Source: Streptomyces longhuiensis (GTDB taxonomy: Bacteria > Actinomycetota > Actinomycetes > Streptomycetales > Streptomycetaceae). From it: a stretch of 64,000 nucleotides of DNA. How positions within the stretch are numbered: the first letter of the stretch is position 1; the number at the start of each line of letters is the position of its first letter. Location: NCBI RefSeq assembly GCF_020616555.1, contig NZ_CP085173.1, positions 3,979,501 through 4,043,500 on the forward strand, in the 5' to 3' direction. The translations under genes were made by a program, and so were the position numbers. Shown here in pieces: positions 17,565 to 26,381 of this stretch. A model generated the notes under the pieces. The model did not search any database, was not told where the DNA came from, and saw nothing but the letters and a program-made list of their open reading frames with translations.

Positions 17565-18362
17565 CTAGCGGTACGAGGCCTTGGTGCGGATCCGCGAGAC
17601 GAGCAGCAGGACGAGCAGCGTCGTCGCCATGAGGATCACGGAGATCGCCGATCCGGTGAACAGGGAGCCGCGGTCGGTGATCGCGTAGATCTGCACGGGC
17701 AGCGGCATCCAGTCCGGCGGGTAGAGCATCATCGTGGCGCTCAGCTCGCCCATGGACAGGGCGAAGCAGAGTCCCGCGGCCGCGTTCAGGGACGGCAGCA
17801 GGAGGGGCAGCTTCACCTTCCACAGGACGTACGAGGGGCGGGCGCCGAGCGACGCGGCGGCCTGTTCGTACGCGGGGTCGAGTCGTACGATCGCGGCCGA
17901 AACCGACTGATAGGCGAACGCCGTGACAAGAATCGTGTGCGCCAGGATGACGATCCAGCGGGTGCCGTTGAGCACCATCGGCGGCTGGGAGAACGCGACG
18001 AGCACGGCGAGGCCGACCACGACGGACGGCACGGCGACCGGCAGCATGAACAGGGCGTCGAGCACCCTGCGGCCGCCCTTCTTGAGCGCGGCGGCAGCGA
18101 GCGCGGCCCACGTGCCGATCAGGAGGGCGAGGAGGCTGGCGCTGACAGCGGTGACCAGGCTGGTGGTGAGCGCCTGGAGGGACGCGCCGCTGGTGGCGGC
18201 CCGGTAGTGACCGCCGGTGAATCCGGTCGGAAGGGCGCTCGACCAGCTCGTGGCGAACGACGCGGCGACGATGACGAGCAGCGGCAGCGCGAACAGGGGC
18301 AGGAAGAGGGCGAAGAAGAGGACCCAGGTGGCCCACCTGCCCTTACGGCTATGCACCAGCAC
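17565..18362 (-). CDS. ABC transporter permease (PhnV-type)
   Basis: 265 residues, six predicted membrane helices. The cytoplasmic EAA loop reads EQAAASLGARPSYVLWKVKLPLLLP, spread over about residues 165-190, and contacts the ATPase. It belongs to the inner-membrane permeases of the binding-protein-dependent type that work in pairs. Its start overlaps the preceding permease gene by 14 bp, so it is translationally coupled. Confidence 0.85.
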   Translation of the reverse strand: MLVHSRKGRWATWVLFFALFLPLFALPLLVIVAASFATSWSSALPTGFTGGHYRAATSGASLQALTTSLVTAVSASLLALLIGTWAALAAAALKKGGRRVLDALFMLPVAVPSVVVGLAVLVAFSQPPMVLNGTRWIVILAHTILVTAFAYQSVSAAIVRLDPAYEQAAASLGARPSYVLWKVKLPLLLPSLNAAAGLCFALSMGELSATMMLYPPDWMPLPVQIYAITDRGSLFTGSAISVILMATTLLVLLLVSRIRTKASYR

Positions 18363-19221
18363 GGCGGCTCACCACCCGGTAGAGGCCGTAGAGGCCCACG
18401 GAGATCAGGACGTTGACGACGGCGACCACGCACGCGCCCGGATAGTCGGACTCGAGGATCGCCTTGCTGTACACGAGCATCGGGAGCGTGGTGACGCCCT
18501 TGGCGCCGGTGAAGAGCACGATCCCGAACTCGTTGAGGCACATGACGAGGACGAGGCTGCCACCGGCGGCGAGCGCGGGCAGCGCCTCGGGCAGGATGAC
18601 CTGCCGCACGATGCGGGCGGGCTTCGCGCCCAGGGAGGACGCCACCTCCAGCTGCGCGGTCTCGATCTGCGAGAACGCGGCGAGCAGCGGCCGCATCACG
18701 AACGGCGTGAAGTACGTGATCTCGGCGAGGAGCACGCCCCACGGGGTGGTCAGGAACTGGAAGGGCCCGGAGGCGGCGCCCGTGACGTCCGTCCACAGTC
18801 CGTTGGCCATGCCCACGGATCCGTAGACGAAGAGCAGCGCGAGGGTGATCAGGAAGGACGGGAAGGAGAGGAACACGTCGATGAACTTGGCGACGGCCTT
18901 TCCGCCGGGGAACGGGACGAACGCGATGACGAGCGCGAGCGCGAACCCGAGCACGAGGCATCCGGCGGTCGCCCCCAGCGCCAGCCACACCGTCGTCCCG
19001 AGCGCCTCCCGGAACGCGGACGAGGCGAAGACGTCGGCGTACGGCGCGAGGGAGGTGCCGCCGGTGTCGGGCCGCACGGACTGCTGCACGACGAGGGCGA
19101 GCGGGTAGAGGAACACGAGGGCGAGTACGGCGACGGGCGGCAGCGCCCACACCCACTTCGGCATCCCCTTGCGGGGGTTCGCCGCCTTGCTCACCGGCGT
19201 GCTCAGCGTGGCGCTAGCCAT
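18349..19221 (-). CDS. ABC transporter permease (PhnU-type)
   Basis: 290 residues, six predicted helices after a short charged N-terminus. The EAA loop LEVASSLGAKPARIVRQVIL lies around residue 190-210. It forms a heterodimer with the next permease, overlaps the ATPase gene end by 8 bp and the downstream permease by 14 bp. Confidence 0.85.
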   Translation of the reverse strand: MASATLSTPVSKAANPRKGMPKWVWALPPVAVLALVFLYPLALVVQQSVRPDTGGTSLAPYADVFASSAFREALGTTVWLALGATAGCLVLGFALALVIAFVPFPGGKAVAKFIDVFLSFPSFLITLALLFVYGSVGMANGLWTDVTGAASGPFQFLTTPWGVLLAEITYFTPFVMRPLLAAFSQIETAQLEVASSLGAKPARIVRQVILPEALPALAAGGSLVLVMCLNEFGIVLFTGAKGVTTLPMLVYSKAILESDYPGACVVAVVNVLISVGLYGLYRVVSRRAGA

Positions 19222-20269
19222 CCTTGCTCACCCCGGCCGAGAGCAGCACCGCGTCCTCGGGTGCGAAGTGCACGGTGACCTCGTCGCCGAGCGCGGGCGG
19301 GGTGCGCAGTTCACGCAGGTCGGCCTTGAGCCGGTGCTCGTCCACGTCGACGTACAGGCGGTGGGTGGAGCCGCGCCACTGGACCTCGGACACGGAGCCG
19401 GTGAGGGCGTTGGGCCCGTCGCCGAGTCCGACGAGGTGCGGGCGCACGCACAGCGTGGCGGACACCCCGGAGGCGACGTCGCCGGTGGGCACCTTCAGCT
19501 GGGCGCCGGCGAAGGACACCGACCCCGAACCCACCTGTACGGGAAGGAGGTTGGCGTTGCCCACGAAGGAGGCGGTGAACTCGGTGCGGGGCCTGCGGTA
19601 CAGCTCCTGCGGGGTCCCGCAGTCCTGGAGCCGCGCCTTGTCCATGACCGCGATCCGGTCGGCGAGGGTGAGCGCCTCGACCTGGTCGTGGGTGACGTAG
19701 AGGATCGACACGTCGGGCAACTCGCGGTGCAGGCGGGCCAGTTCGGCCAGCATGCCGGAGCGCAACTGCGCGTCGAGCGCGGACAGCGGCTCGTCGAGCA
19801 GGAGCACCCCGGGCCGGATGGCGAGGGCCCGCGCGATGGCGACGCGCTGCTGCTGTCCGCCGGACAGCTCGCGCGGGTAGCGCTTCGCGTAGGAGGCCAT
19901 GCCGGTCATTTCCAGGGCCTCGATGACCCGGGCGGGGATCTCGGCCTTGGCGACCTTCTGCGCCTTCAGGCCGAAGGCGACGTTGTCCTCCACGCGCAGG
20001 TGCGGGAACAGGGCGTACTGCTGGACGACCATGCCGATGCCGCGCCGGTGGGGCGGCAGGTCCGTGACGTCGCGGTCGCCGATCAGGACGCGGCCCGTCG
20101 CCGGCCGCACGAATCCGGCGACGGCGCGCAGGGCCGTCGTCTTGCCGGAGCCGGACGGGCCGAGCAGCGCCATGACCTCGCCGGGCTCGACCGTCAGGTC
20201 GAGGGAGTGGAGGACGGTGTTCGCACCGTAGGCGACGGACACCTTGTCGAAGCGGATGCCGCTGGCCAT
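19214..20269 (-). CDS. ABC transporter ATP-binding protein (PhnT-type)
   Basis: 351 residues. Walker A GPSGSGKTT, Q-loop VVQQYALFPHL, signature LSGGQQQR, Walker B VLLLDEPLSALD and the His switch YVTHDQ are all intact. A C-terminal TOBE-like domain (residues 240-345) is present, as in MalK/PotA-type ATPases. First transport gene of the operon; the 186-bp gap before it carries a possible GntR operator. Confidence 0.88.
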   Translation of the reverse strand: MASGIRFDKVSVAYGANTVLHSLDLTVEPGEVMALLGPSGSGKTTALRAVAGFVRPATGRVLIGDRDVTDLPPHRRGIGMVVQQYALFPHLRVEDNVAFGLKAQKVAKAEIPARVIEALEMTGMASYAKRYPRELSGGQQQRVAIARALAIRPGVLLLDEPLSALDAQLRSGMLAELARLHRELPDVSILYVTHDQVEALTLADRIAVMDKARLQDCGTPQELYRRPRTEFTASFVGNANLLPVQVGSGSVSFAGAQLKVPTGDVASGVSATLCVRPHLVGLGDGPNALTGSVSEVQWRGSTHRLYVDVDEHRLKADLRELRTPPALGDEVTVHFAPEDAVLLSAGVSKDG

Positions 20270-20398
20270 CAGCTCTCAGCTCCCAGGCGCACGGCGGGTA
20301 TGGGGTCGGTCTTCTCTCTCACGGCGGCCACGCTCCTCGGGACGGATGACCCGCACCGGTCCGCACGGCAACGAGACGGTGAACGGCCCCCCAAGGTT

Positions 20399-20408
20399 GG
20401 CCTAGACC
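20399..20408. promoter_or_regulatory. Possible GntR/HutC-type operator before the uptake operon
   Basis: GGCCTAGACC differs by one base from the palindrome GGTCTAGACC. It sits between the regulator gene and the ATPase gene, where the transporter promoter should be. It could bind the local GntR protein or DasR. The imperfect left half lowers confidence. Confidence 0.35.
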
Positions 20409-20455
20409 CGTTACGTTTCCGTTACCGATGTGGGTCAACTGTCGCCCCCCGGCGC

Positions 20456-21214
20456 TCAGTTGCCCAAACGCGTGGTGAACGAGAACCGGTCTCCCCGGTA
20501 AAGCGTCCGCACCCTTTCCGTGGGCCGGCCGCTCGTGTCGGACGACACCCGGTGGATGAGAAGCATCGGCAGGGCGGGCGGCGTGCCGATCAGGAGGGCC
20601 TCGCGCGGGGTGGCCAGCACGGTCTCGATGCGCTCGTCGGCGGACCCGAACTCGATCCCGAGCCGCTCGTGCACATACGTGTAGAAGGACGAGTCCGGGT
20701 CGAAGTCGACGTCGAGGCGCGGCATCCGCGCCACGGCGACATAAGTGCTCTCCAGGCCGACGCGCTCGTCGTCGGCGAGCAGCACACGCTCCATGTGCCA
20801 CACCGGCTCGCCCCGCTCGACCTCGATCTCGCCGGCGAGGGCGGGCGGGCACGGGAAGCGGTCGAGGCCGATGAGCGTACGTCCCGGGCGGCGGCCCTGG
20901 CGGCGCACGCCCTCGGTGTAGCTGGCCATCGACAGCGGCTGCTCCAGCTTGGGCCCGGCGACGACCGTCGCCCGGCCCTGGCGGCGCAGGCGCCCTTCGA
21001 GCAGCAGCTCGCGCAGCGCCTGGCGCACGGTCTCGCGCGCCACCTCGAAGCGCAGGGCCAGGTCCCGTTCGGTGGGCAGCGGTTCGCCCTCGCCCAGCTC
21101 GTCGAGGAGCGCGGAGACATGGGCCTTGACCGCGTAGTACTTCGGGATGCGGCCGTGCTCGGGGATGCCGGCGCGTACGGGTGCGCCAGGTGCCTGGTCG
21201 TTCGGGTAATCCAC
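20456..21214 (-). CDS. GntR-family regulator with UTRA domain (PhnF/HutC type)
   Basis: 252 residues from a GTG at 21214 (VDYPNDQAPG). Longer in-frame extensions are low-complexity and unlikely. The wHTH spans residues 25-85 (PLPTERDLALRFEVARETVRQAL) and a UTRA ligand-binding domain residues 100-250, with VWHMERVLLADDERVGLES. It is 186 bp upstream of, and codirectional with, the ABC uptake genes and is probably their substrate-responsive repressor. Confidence 0.85.
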   Translation of the reverse strand: MDYPNDQAPGAPVRAGIPEHGRIPKYYAVKAHVSALLDELGEGEPLPTERDLALRFEVARETVRQALRELLLEGRLRRQGRATVVAGPKLEQPLSMASYTEGVRRQGRRPGRTLIGLDRFPCPPALAGEIEVERGEPVWHMERVLLADDERVGLESTYVAVARMPRLDVDFDPDSSFYTYVHERLGIEFGSADERIETVLATPREALLIGTPPALPMLLIHRVSSDTSGRPTERVRTLYRGDRFSFTTRLGN

Positions 21215-21305
21215 CCAGGGATGTTCGCAGACATTCGTTGACGCGGTGTCGGGGGCGGTCCCGCAGCGCGGTGCGCGCGGCGGGCGGTGTGGCCGGAATC
21301 CACCC

Positions 21306-22334
21306 TCACCGGCGGTCGGTGCGCAGCCGCCGGGAGGCCGCCACGAGGGCCGCGCCGCCGACGAGCAGGGCGCCGGACGTGAGACCGAGTCCGCGCAGGG
21401 AGCGCGGGCCGGTCCGCGCGAGTTCGCCGGGGGCGAGGGGGAGATCGCCTCGGTCGCCGTGGTCACCTTGGTCGTCCTCGGTGCCTGTGCCTGTGCCTGT
21501 GCCGGTGTCCGTGCCTGTACCGGCACCCGTCTCCGTATCGGCGCTGGGGGTGGGATCGGGGGCGGTGGCGGTGGGCTTGGGGGCGGTGGTGGTGGGGCCG
21601 GGCCCGTCGGTGGGCCGGCCGCTCGCGGTGCCGCTGTCGCGGCCGGGCTCCAGCAGGCCGTCATCCCTTGCGCCGGGTTCGTCGCGCTGCTCGCCGGGAG
21701 GCCGTCCGGACGCCTCGCCCGGGGGCCGCCCTGACGGCTCGCCGCCCTCGTCCCTCTCCTCGTCGGTCAGGGTGAACCGGTAGTCGCCCGACTCCCCCAC
21801 CCAGTCGCCGTCGTCGTCCCGGCGCTGCACGACGGCCGCGTTGGCGACGACGCTGTTCGGGCGGGTGTCGGAGGTGAAGGCGAGCCGGGCCCGGACGGTG
21901 ACGGTCTTGCCCGGGCCCACTCGGAAGCCGGGGAAGCCGTCGTCGAAGACGCCGATGTTCTCGTCCCGGTCGGTCCGTTCGAAGCGGACGGGGTGTTGGC
22001 GCCCGCCGTCGGAGAACTCCAGCTGGATCTGCCGGGTCACCAGCGTCCGCTGCTTGTCGATGAGTACGAGGACGGGGTGGATGCCGGCGCACTCGGCGTC
22101 GGTCTTGTTCGTCAGGTCGAGGGACCAGGTCCGGAAGCCGCCGCCGGGGTGGTAGGTCGTGGGGCCGCCGTGGATGCGGGTGCCGATCGGGAAGTCGGCG
22201 GGGTGCTCGGCGGAGCAGGTGGGCTCGCGCGGCCCGGACCCGGACCCGACCGGGTCGGCCGCGAGGGCGGGGCCGCCAATCACCACCGAGGTCAGGGCCA
22301 TGGCGGTGACGGCGAGCGGGATACGCGGTCGCAT
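21306..22334 (-). CDS. Secreted surface protein with LARTG sortase signal
   Basis: 342 residues. Signal peptide (cleavage near ALAA, residue 26), a folded N-terminal domain to about residue 190 with two cysteines and Asp-rich loops, a Pro/Gly/Asp-rich stalk with PPGE repeats and a Thr-Gly dipeptide tract (about residues 265-285), then LARTG, a hydrophobic helix and an RRLRTDRR tail. LAxTG is the recognition motif of class E sortases, one of which lies at 27686. The coding DNA of the TG tract is a short tandem repeat likely to vary in length. Confidence 0.8.
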   Translation of the reverse strand: MRPRIPLAVTAMALTSVVIGGPALAADPVGSGSGPREPTCSAEHPADFPIGTRIHGGPTTYHPGGGFRTWSLDLTNKTDAECAGIHPVLVLIDKQRTLVTRQIQLEFSDGGRQHPVRFERTDRDENIGVFDDGFPGFRVGPGKTVTVRARLAFTSDTRPNSVVANAAVVQRRDDDGDWVGESGDYRFTLTDEERDEGGEPSGRPPGEASGRPPGEQRDEPGARDDGLLEPGRDSGTASGRPTDGPGPTTTAPKPTATAPDPTPSADTETGAGTGTDTGTGTGTGTEDDQGDHGDRGDLPLAPGELARTGPRSLRGLGLTSGALLVGGAALVAASRRLRTDRR

Positions 22335-22457
22335 GGGGAGCCTTTGCTGATCGCGGGTCGGGAAGGGTACATCCGCCGCGACCGTGTCACGCGCGCCGCG
22401 CCCTGCGCAGGACCAGCGGGGCCCCGTACGGCCCGATGCACGAGCGATTCCGCTCGA

Positions 22458-23675
22458 TCAGCTCAGATTTCTGTCATTCCGGTTGGCCGGGAAGCGACCG
22501 TGCGCCCGGCCGAACAGGGGTGCGAGGACCAGTTGGGCCGCGCCCTCGACCACCACGCTCTCCGACCCCGGCGCACGCAGGACCGGGACCTCCACCGTGC
22601 CCCCGCGCCGCGCCCGCTCCCCGAGCACCGCCCGCACCCCTTCGACGAAGCGCTCCTCGGCGGCCGCGACCGTACGCCCGCCGAGCAGGACGAGGTCGAT
22701 GTCGAGGAGGCCGACCATGTTCGCCGCGCCCTCGCCGAGCACGCGCGCGGCCTCGTCGAAGGAACCGGCGGCGACCGCCGCGAGGCACAGCGCCTCGATG
22801 CAGCCGCGATTGCCGCAGCCGCAGAGCGGGCCGTCCAGCTGGATCACCTGGTGGCCGAATTCGCCCGCACCGGTGTGCGGCCCGCGGTAGGGCGCGCCAC
22901 CCAGGACGAGTCCGGCGCCCAGTCCCGTACCGAGGTGGAGGTACGCGAACGCGTCGCCGCACCCGGCGAGCGCGAGGCCGAGCGCGGCCGCGTTGGTGTC
23001 CTTGTCCACGACCACCGGAAGCCCGAGCCGCCCCGCGAGCGCGTCCCGCAGCGGGAACCCGTCCCACTCGGGGAAGCCGGTGACACGGTGCAGCACCCCG
23101 GAGATGTGGTCGAGGGGACCGGGCAGCGCGACGCCCACGCCCAGGACGCCGGGGGTAGGGGGTTCCGGATGTACGGGGTCCTGCGCGTCGGTCCGGCCCG
23201 GGTCCCCCGCGTCCGCGTCCCCGTCGCCCGCTCCTGCGATCGCTCCCGCTCCCGCCTCCGCGAGCAGCGCCTCCACCTCGCGCGCCGCCGCCTCCACCAC
23301 CGCGTCGCCGCCCGCGCCGAAGGCCAGCGGGGAGCGGCGTTCGGCGACGACCGCGCCCGCGAGGTCGACCAGGACCGCCGTCAGTTCGTCGCGGTCCAGG
23401 TGCAGCCCGACCGCGTACCCCGCGTCCGGCACGAGGCGCAGGACGGTGCGCGGCTTGCCGCCCGTCGAGGCGCGCCGGCCGGTGTCCGTGACCAGGCCCT
23501 GCTCCCTGAGCCGCGCCGTGATCTTGCTGACGCCCTGCGGGGTGAGGCCCGTGCGCTCGGCCAGTTCGAGCCTGCTGATGCCCTCGTCACCCGCCGTGCG
23601 CAGCAGATCGAGTACGAGTGCGGCGTTATGGCCTCGCAGCACCGCCAGATTGACCCCGGAGTAAGCCCTGTTCAC
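22458..23675 (-). CDS. ROK-family transcriptional regulator
   Basis: 405 residues from a GTG at 23675. The N-terminal MarR-like wHTH (residues 15-75, RLELAERTGLTPQGVSKITARL) is followed by a ROK sugar-kinase-like domain with VDKDTNAAALG, the GTGLGAG loop and the zinc-binding signature CGCGNRGCIEA. A low-complexity Asp/Ala/Gly insertion occurs near residues 145-175. Divergent from the oxidoreductase at 23731. The 55-bp spacer carries an inverted repeat that is a likely operator. Confidence 0.87.
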   Translation of the reverse strand: MNRAYSGVNLAVLRGHNAALVLDLLRTAGDEGISRLELAERTGLTPQGVSKITARLREQGLVTDTGRRASTGGKPRTVLRLVPDAGYAVGLHLDRDELTAVLVDLAGAVVAERRSPLAFGAGGDAVVEAAAREVEALLAEAGAGAIAGAGDGDADAGDPGRTDAQDPVHPEPPTPGVLGVGVALPGPLDHISGVLHRVTGFPEWDGFPLRDALAGRLGLPVVVDKDTNAAALGLALAGCGDAFAYLHLGTGLGAGLVLGGAPYRGPHTGAGEFGHQVIQLDGPLCGCGNRGCIEALCLAAVAAGSFDEAARVLGEGAANMVGLLDIDLVLLGGRTVAAAEERFVEGVRAVLGERARRGGTVEVPVLRAPGSESVVVEGAAQLVLAPLFGRAHGRFPANRNDRNLS

Positions 23676-23698
23676 TCCCCCATTGTCCCTTCCGCTTG

Positions 23699-23725
23699 CA
23701 CTTTGGCAACACCGTTGCTTAAGTG
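23699..23725. promoter_or_regulatory. Inverted repeat, probable ROK operator in the divergent promoter
   Basis: CACTTTGGCAAC (23699-23710) and GTTGCTTAAGTG (23714-23725) match at 10 of 12 positions with a 3-bp spacer. It lies between the ROK gene and the oxidoreductase gene, overlapping the expected promoters. Confidence 0.62.
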
Positions 23726-23730
23726 GATGC

Positions 23731-24840
23731 ATGACTGAAGGCATGACATCAGGTACGGCTGGGACCACCGGCTCCCCCCTCCGCGTCGGTCTCGTCGGCT
23801 ACGGCCTGGCGGGCTCCGTCTTCCACGCCCCGCTGATCGCCGCGACCGACGGCCTCGTGCTCGACACGGTCGTCACCTCGAACCCGGAGCGCCAGGCGCA
23901 GGCCCGCGCCTCCTTCGGCGACGGCATCCGCTGCGTGGCCACCCCCGACGAGCTGTGGGCGCGGGCCGACGAGCTCGACCTGATCGTCATCGCCTCCCCG
24001 AACAAGACGCACGTACCGATCGCGACGGCCGCCCTCAAGGCGGGCCTCCCGGTCGTCGTCGACAAGCCGATCGCCGGCACCGCGGCCGAGGCGCGCGAGC
24101 TGGCGGCGCTCGCCGAGGAGCGCGGCCTGCTGCTCTCGGTCTTCCAGAACCGCCGCTGGGACAACGACTTCCTCACGCTGCGGAGCCTGATCGCGGAGGG
24201 CGAGCTCGGCGACGTCTGGCGCTTCGAGTCGCGCTTCGAGCGCTGGCGGCCGCAGCCCAAGGGCGGCTGGCGCGAGTCCGGCGACCCGGAAGAGATCGGA
24301 GGTCTCCTCTACGATCTCGGCAGCCACGTCGTCGACCAGGCCCTCGTCCTGTTCGGCCCGGCCGTCTCGGTCCACGCGGAGTCCGACGTGCGGCGCGCGG
24401 GCGCGGCGGCCGACGACGACACGTTCATCGCGATCACGCACGCGAACGGCGTCCGCTCCCACCTCTACGTCTCCGCGACCGCGGCCCAGCTCGGCCCGCG
24501 CTTCCGCGTCCTCGGCTCGCAGGCCGGCTACGTGAAGTACGGCCTCGACCCGCAGGAGGCGGTGCTGCGCGAGGGCGTGATCCCGGCAGCCGGCGAGTCC
24601 TGGGGCGTGGAGCCCGAGTCGATGTGGGGACGGATCGGCTCCGGTGAGTCCCCGCTGACCGGCGGGGGACGCCCCGTCGAGACGCTCCCCGGCGCCTACC
24701 CCGCGTACTACGCGGCCGTCGCCGCCGCCCTGCGCGGCACGGGCGAGAACCCGGTCACCGCCGAGCAGGCCGCGGCCGCGCTCGACGTCCTGGAGGCGGC
24801 CCGCCGCTCGGCCCGCGACGGTGTGACGGTGACCCTGTGA
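23731..24840 (+). CDS. Gfo/Idh/MocA-family oxidoreductase
   Basis: 369 residues. An N-terminal Rossmann fold with VGLVGYGLAGSVFHAPL, then the conserved VVDKPIAGTAAEAREL containing the catalytic-site lysine of the EKP-like motif, and a C-terminal alpha/beta domain with LYDLGSHVVDQAL. Family members oxidise sugars or inositols with NAD(P). ATG at 23731 was chosen; an ATG four codons on (23743) has a better GAAGG site. The end overlaps the next gene (GTGA). Confidence 0.85.
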   Translation: MTEGMTSGTAGTTGSPLRVGLVGYGLAGSVFHAPLIAATDGLVLDTVVTSNPERQAQARASFGDGIRCVATPDELWARADELDLIVIASPNKTHVPIATAALKAGLPVVVDKPIAGTAAEARELAALAEERGLLLSVFQNRRWDNDFLTLRSLIAEGELGDVWRFESRFERWRPQPKGGWRESGDPEEIGGLLYDLGSHVVDQALVLFGPAVSVHAESDVRRAGAAADDDTFIAITHANGVRSHLYVSATAAQLGPRFRVLGSQAGYVKYGLDPQEAVLREGVIPAAGESWGVEPESMWGRIGSGESPLTGGGRPVETLPGAYPAYYAAVAAALRGTGENPVTAEQAAAALDVLEAARRSARDGVTVTL

Positions 24841-25301
24841 GCGCGCCGACGGTCGAGGAGATCGAGGAGCAGGAGCGGCGCTTGGTCCTGCCGAAGTTCG
24901 GTCACGAGGACGCCTGGGAGCTGGGCTCGCTGCTCGTCGAGCTGGCCAGGGAGCGCAAGGCTCCGGTGGCGATCGACATCACGCGTGGCGGCCAGCAGCT
25001 CTTCCACGCGGCACTCCCCGGCTCGACTCCGGACAACGACGCCTGGATCGCCCGCAAGCGCCGCGTCGTGGAGCGCTACGCCTGCTCGTCGCTGCTGGTC
25101 GGAACCCGTTTCCGGGCGAAGGGCACGACGTTCGAGGACTCGTCCCGGCTCGACCCGGACACGTACGCGGCGCACGGCGGCGCGTTCCCGCTCGCCGTCG
25201 AGGGCGCGGGAGTCATCGGAGCGGTGGTGGTCTCCGGCCTCCCCCAGCTGGAGGACCACGCACTGGTGGTCAAGGCCCTGGACCTCTTCATCACGGGCTA
25301 G
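24837..25301 (+). CDS. Heme-degrading-domain/GlcG-like protein (UPF0303 type)
   Basis: 154 residues, GTG start overlapping the oxidoreductase stop. The sequence around IDITRGGQQLFHAALPGSTPDN and VIGAVVVSGLPQLEDHALVV fits the small HbpS/GlcG-like fold annotated as UPF0303. The biochemical role is unknown. Tight coupling suggests it serves the same pathway as the oxidoreductase. Confidence 0.78.
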   Translation: MSAPTVEEIEEQERRLVLPKFGHEDAWELGSLLVELARERKAPVAIDITRGGQQLFHAALPGSTPDNDAWIARKRRVVERYACSSLLVGTRFRAKGTTFEDSSRLDPDTYAAHGGAFPLAVEGAGVIGAVVVSGLPQLEDHALVVKALDLFITG

Positions 25302-25312
25302 ACACACGCCCC

Positions 25313-25400
25313 GTAAGGGGCGCGGGGAACCGCGCGACCAGCCACCACGGGCCGGCGGCCGGCGAAACGGCCACCGGCCCCCGCGGTTCCCCCGCCCCCA
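25313..25400. repeat. Streptomyces-type intergenic GC-rich stem-loop between convergent genes
   Basis: The segment contains the widespread Streptomyces intergenic word GGGGCGCGGGGAAC. An arm at 25321-25334 pairs with one at 25382-25395, enclosing a further GGGCCGG/CCGGCCC pairing. It lies between two convergent stops and could terminate both. Confidence 0.55.
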
Positions 25401-25409
25401 CGCGGAGCG

Positions 25410-26267
25410 CTACGCGTCCTTGAGTTCCTGGCGCTGGCGCCCCAGACCCTCGATCTCCAGCTCCACCACGTCCCCGGCGCGCAGATACGGCTTCGGCTCG
25501 GGCTGCCCCATCGCCACACCCGCCGGCGTCCCCGTGTTGATCACGTCGCCCGGGTACAGGGTCATGAACTGGCTGACGTACCGGACGACCTCGGCGACCG
25601 GGAAGATCTGGTCGGCCGTCGAGCCGTTCTGCTTCAGCTCGCCGTTCACCCACAGTTTCAGGCCGAGCGCCTGCGGGTCCGCGACCTCGTCCGCCGTCAC
25701 GAGCCAGGGGCCCAGCGGGTTGAACGTCTCGCAGTTCTTGCCCTTGTCCCAGGTGCCGCCGCGCTCGATCTGGAACTCGCGCTCGGACACGTCGTGCGAC
25801 ACCGCGTATCCGGCGACGTGCGCGAGGGCCTCCTCGTGCGACTCCAGATAGCGCGCCGTACGCCCGATGACGATCGCCAGCTCGACCTCCCAGTCCGTCT
25901 TCACGGACTTGCGCGGTACGAGCACGGTGTCGTCGGGGCCGACGACCGTGTCCGCCGCCTTGAAGAAGACGACCGGCTCCGACGGCGGCTCGGCGCCGGT
26001 CTCGGCGGCGTGGTCGTGGTAGTTCAGGCCGATGCACACGACCTTGCCGATCCGCGCGACCGGCGGGCCCACCCGCAGGCCGTCCGCGTCGAGCGCGGGC
26101 AGCTCGCCGGACTCGGCGGCGGCCCGTACGCGCCCCAGCGCCGCATCGTCGGCGAGCAGCTCCCCGTCGATGTCGGGGACGACTCCGCCCAGGTCACGCA
26201 GGACACCTTCAGCGTCGAGCAGGGCCGGGCGCTCCGCCCCAGCGGTACCGACTCGCAGCAGCTTCAT
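25410..26267 (-). CDS. Fumarylacetoacetate hydrolase-family protein
   Basis: 285 residues. The catalytic core has IGLNYHDHAAETG, SVKTDWEVELAIVIG with the metal-binding Glu residues, AGYAVSHDVSERE and INTGTPAGVAMGQ. Members cleave or decarboxylate 2-keto acid-type compounds with Mg2+. The substrate is not evident. AGGAG lies 8 nt before the ATG at 26267. Confidence 0.86.
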   Translation of the reverse strand: MKLLRVGTAGAERPALLDAEGVLRDLGGVVPDIDGELLADDAALGRVRAAAESGELPALDADGLRVGPPVARIGKVVCIGLNYHDHAAETGAEPPSEPVVFFKAADTVVGPDDTVLVPRKSVKTDWEVELAIVIGRTARYLESHEEALAHVAGYAVSHDVSEREFQIERGGTWDKGKNCETFNPLGPWLVTADEVADPQALGLKLWVNGELKQNGSTADQIFPVAEVVRYVSQFMTLYPGDVINTGTPAGVAMGQPEPKPYLRAGDVVELEIEGLGRQRQELKDA

Positions 26268-26381
26268 GGTTGAGACTCCTTGATCGAGGAGGGACCTCGC
26301 GACGGGTGCAGCCATCGGAGGACTGGTCGATCGTCCAAGGTCCCTGTCCAGTCCGCAATACCTCGTTCACGGACTGGACCT

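Noticed and set aside
16453..18336. Single 627-codon frame fusing binding protein to an upstream extension
   Set aside because: The extension overlaps the permease gene in another frame. A signal peptide with lipobox starts at 17514.
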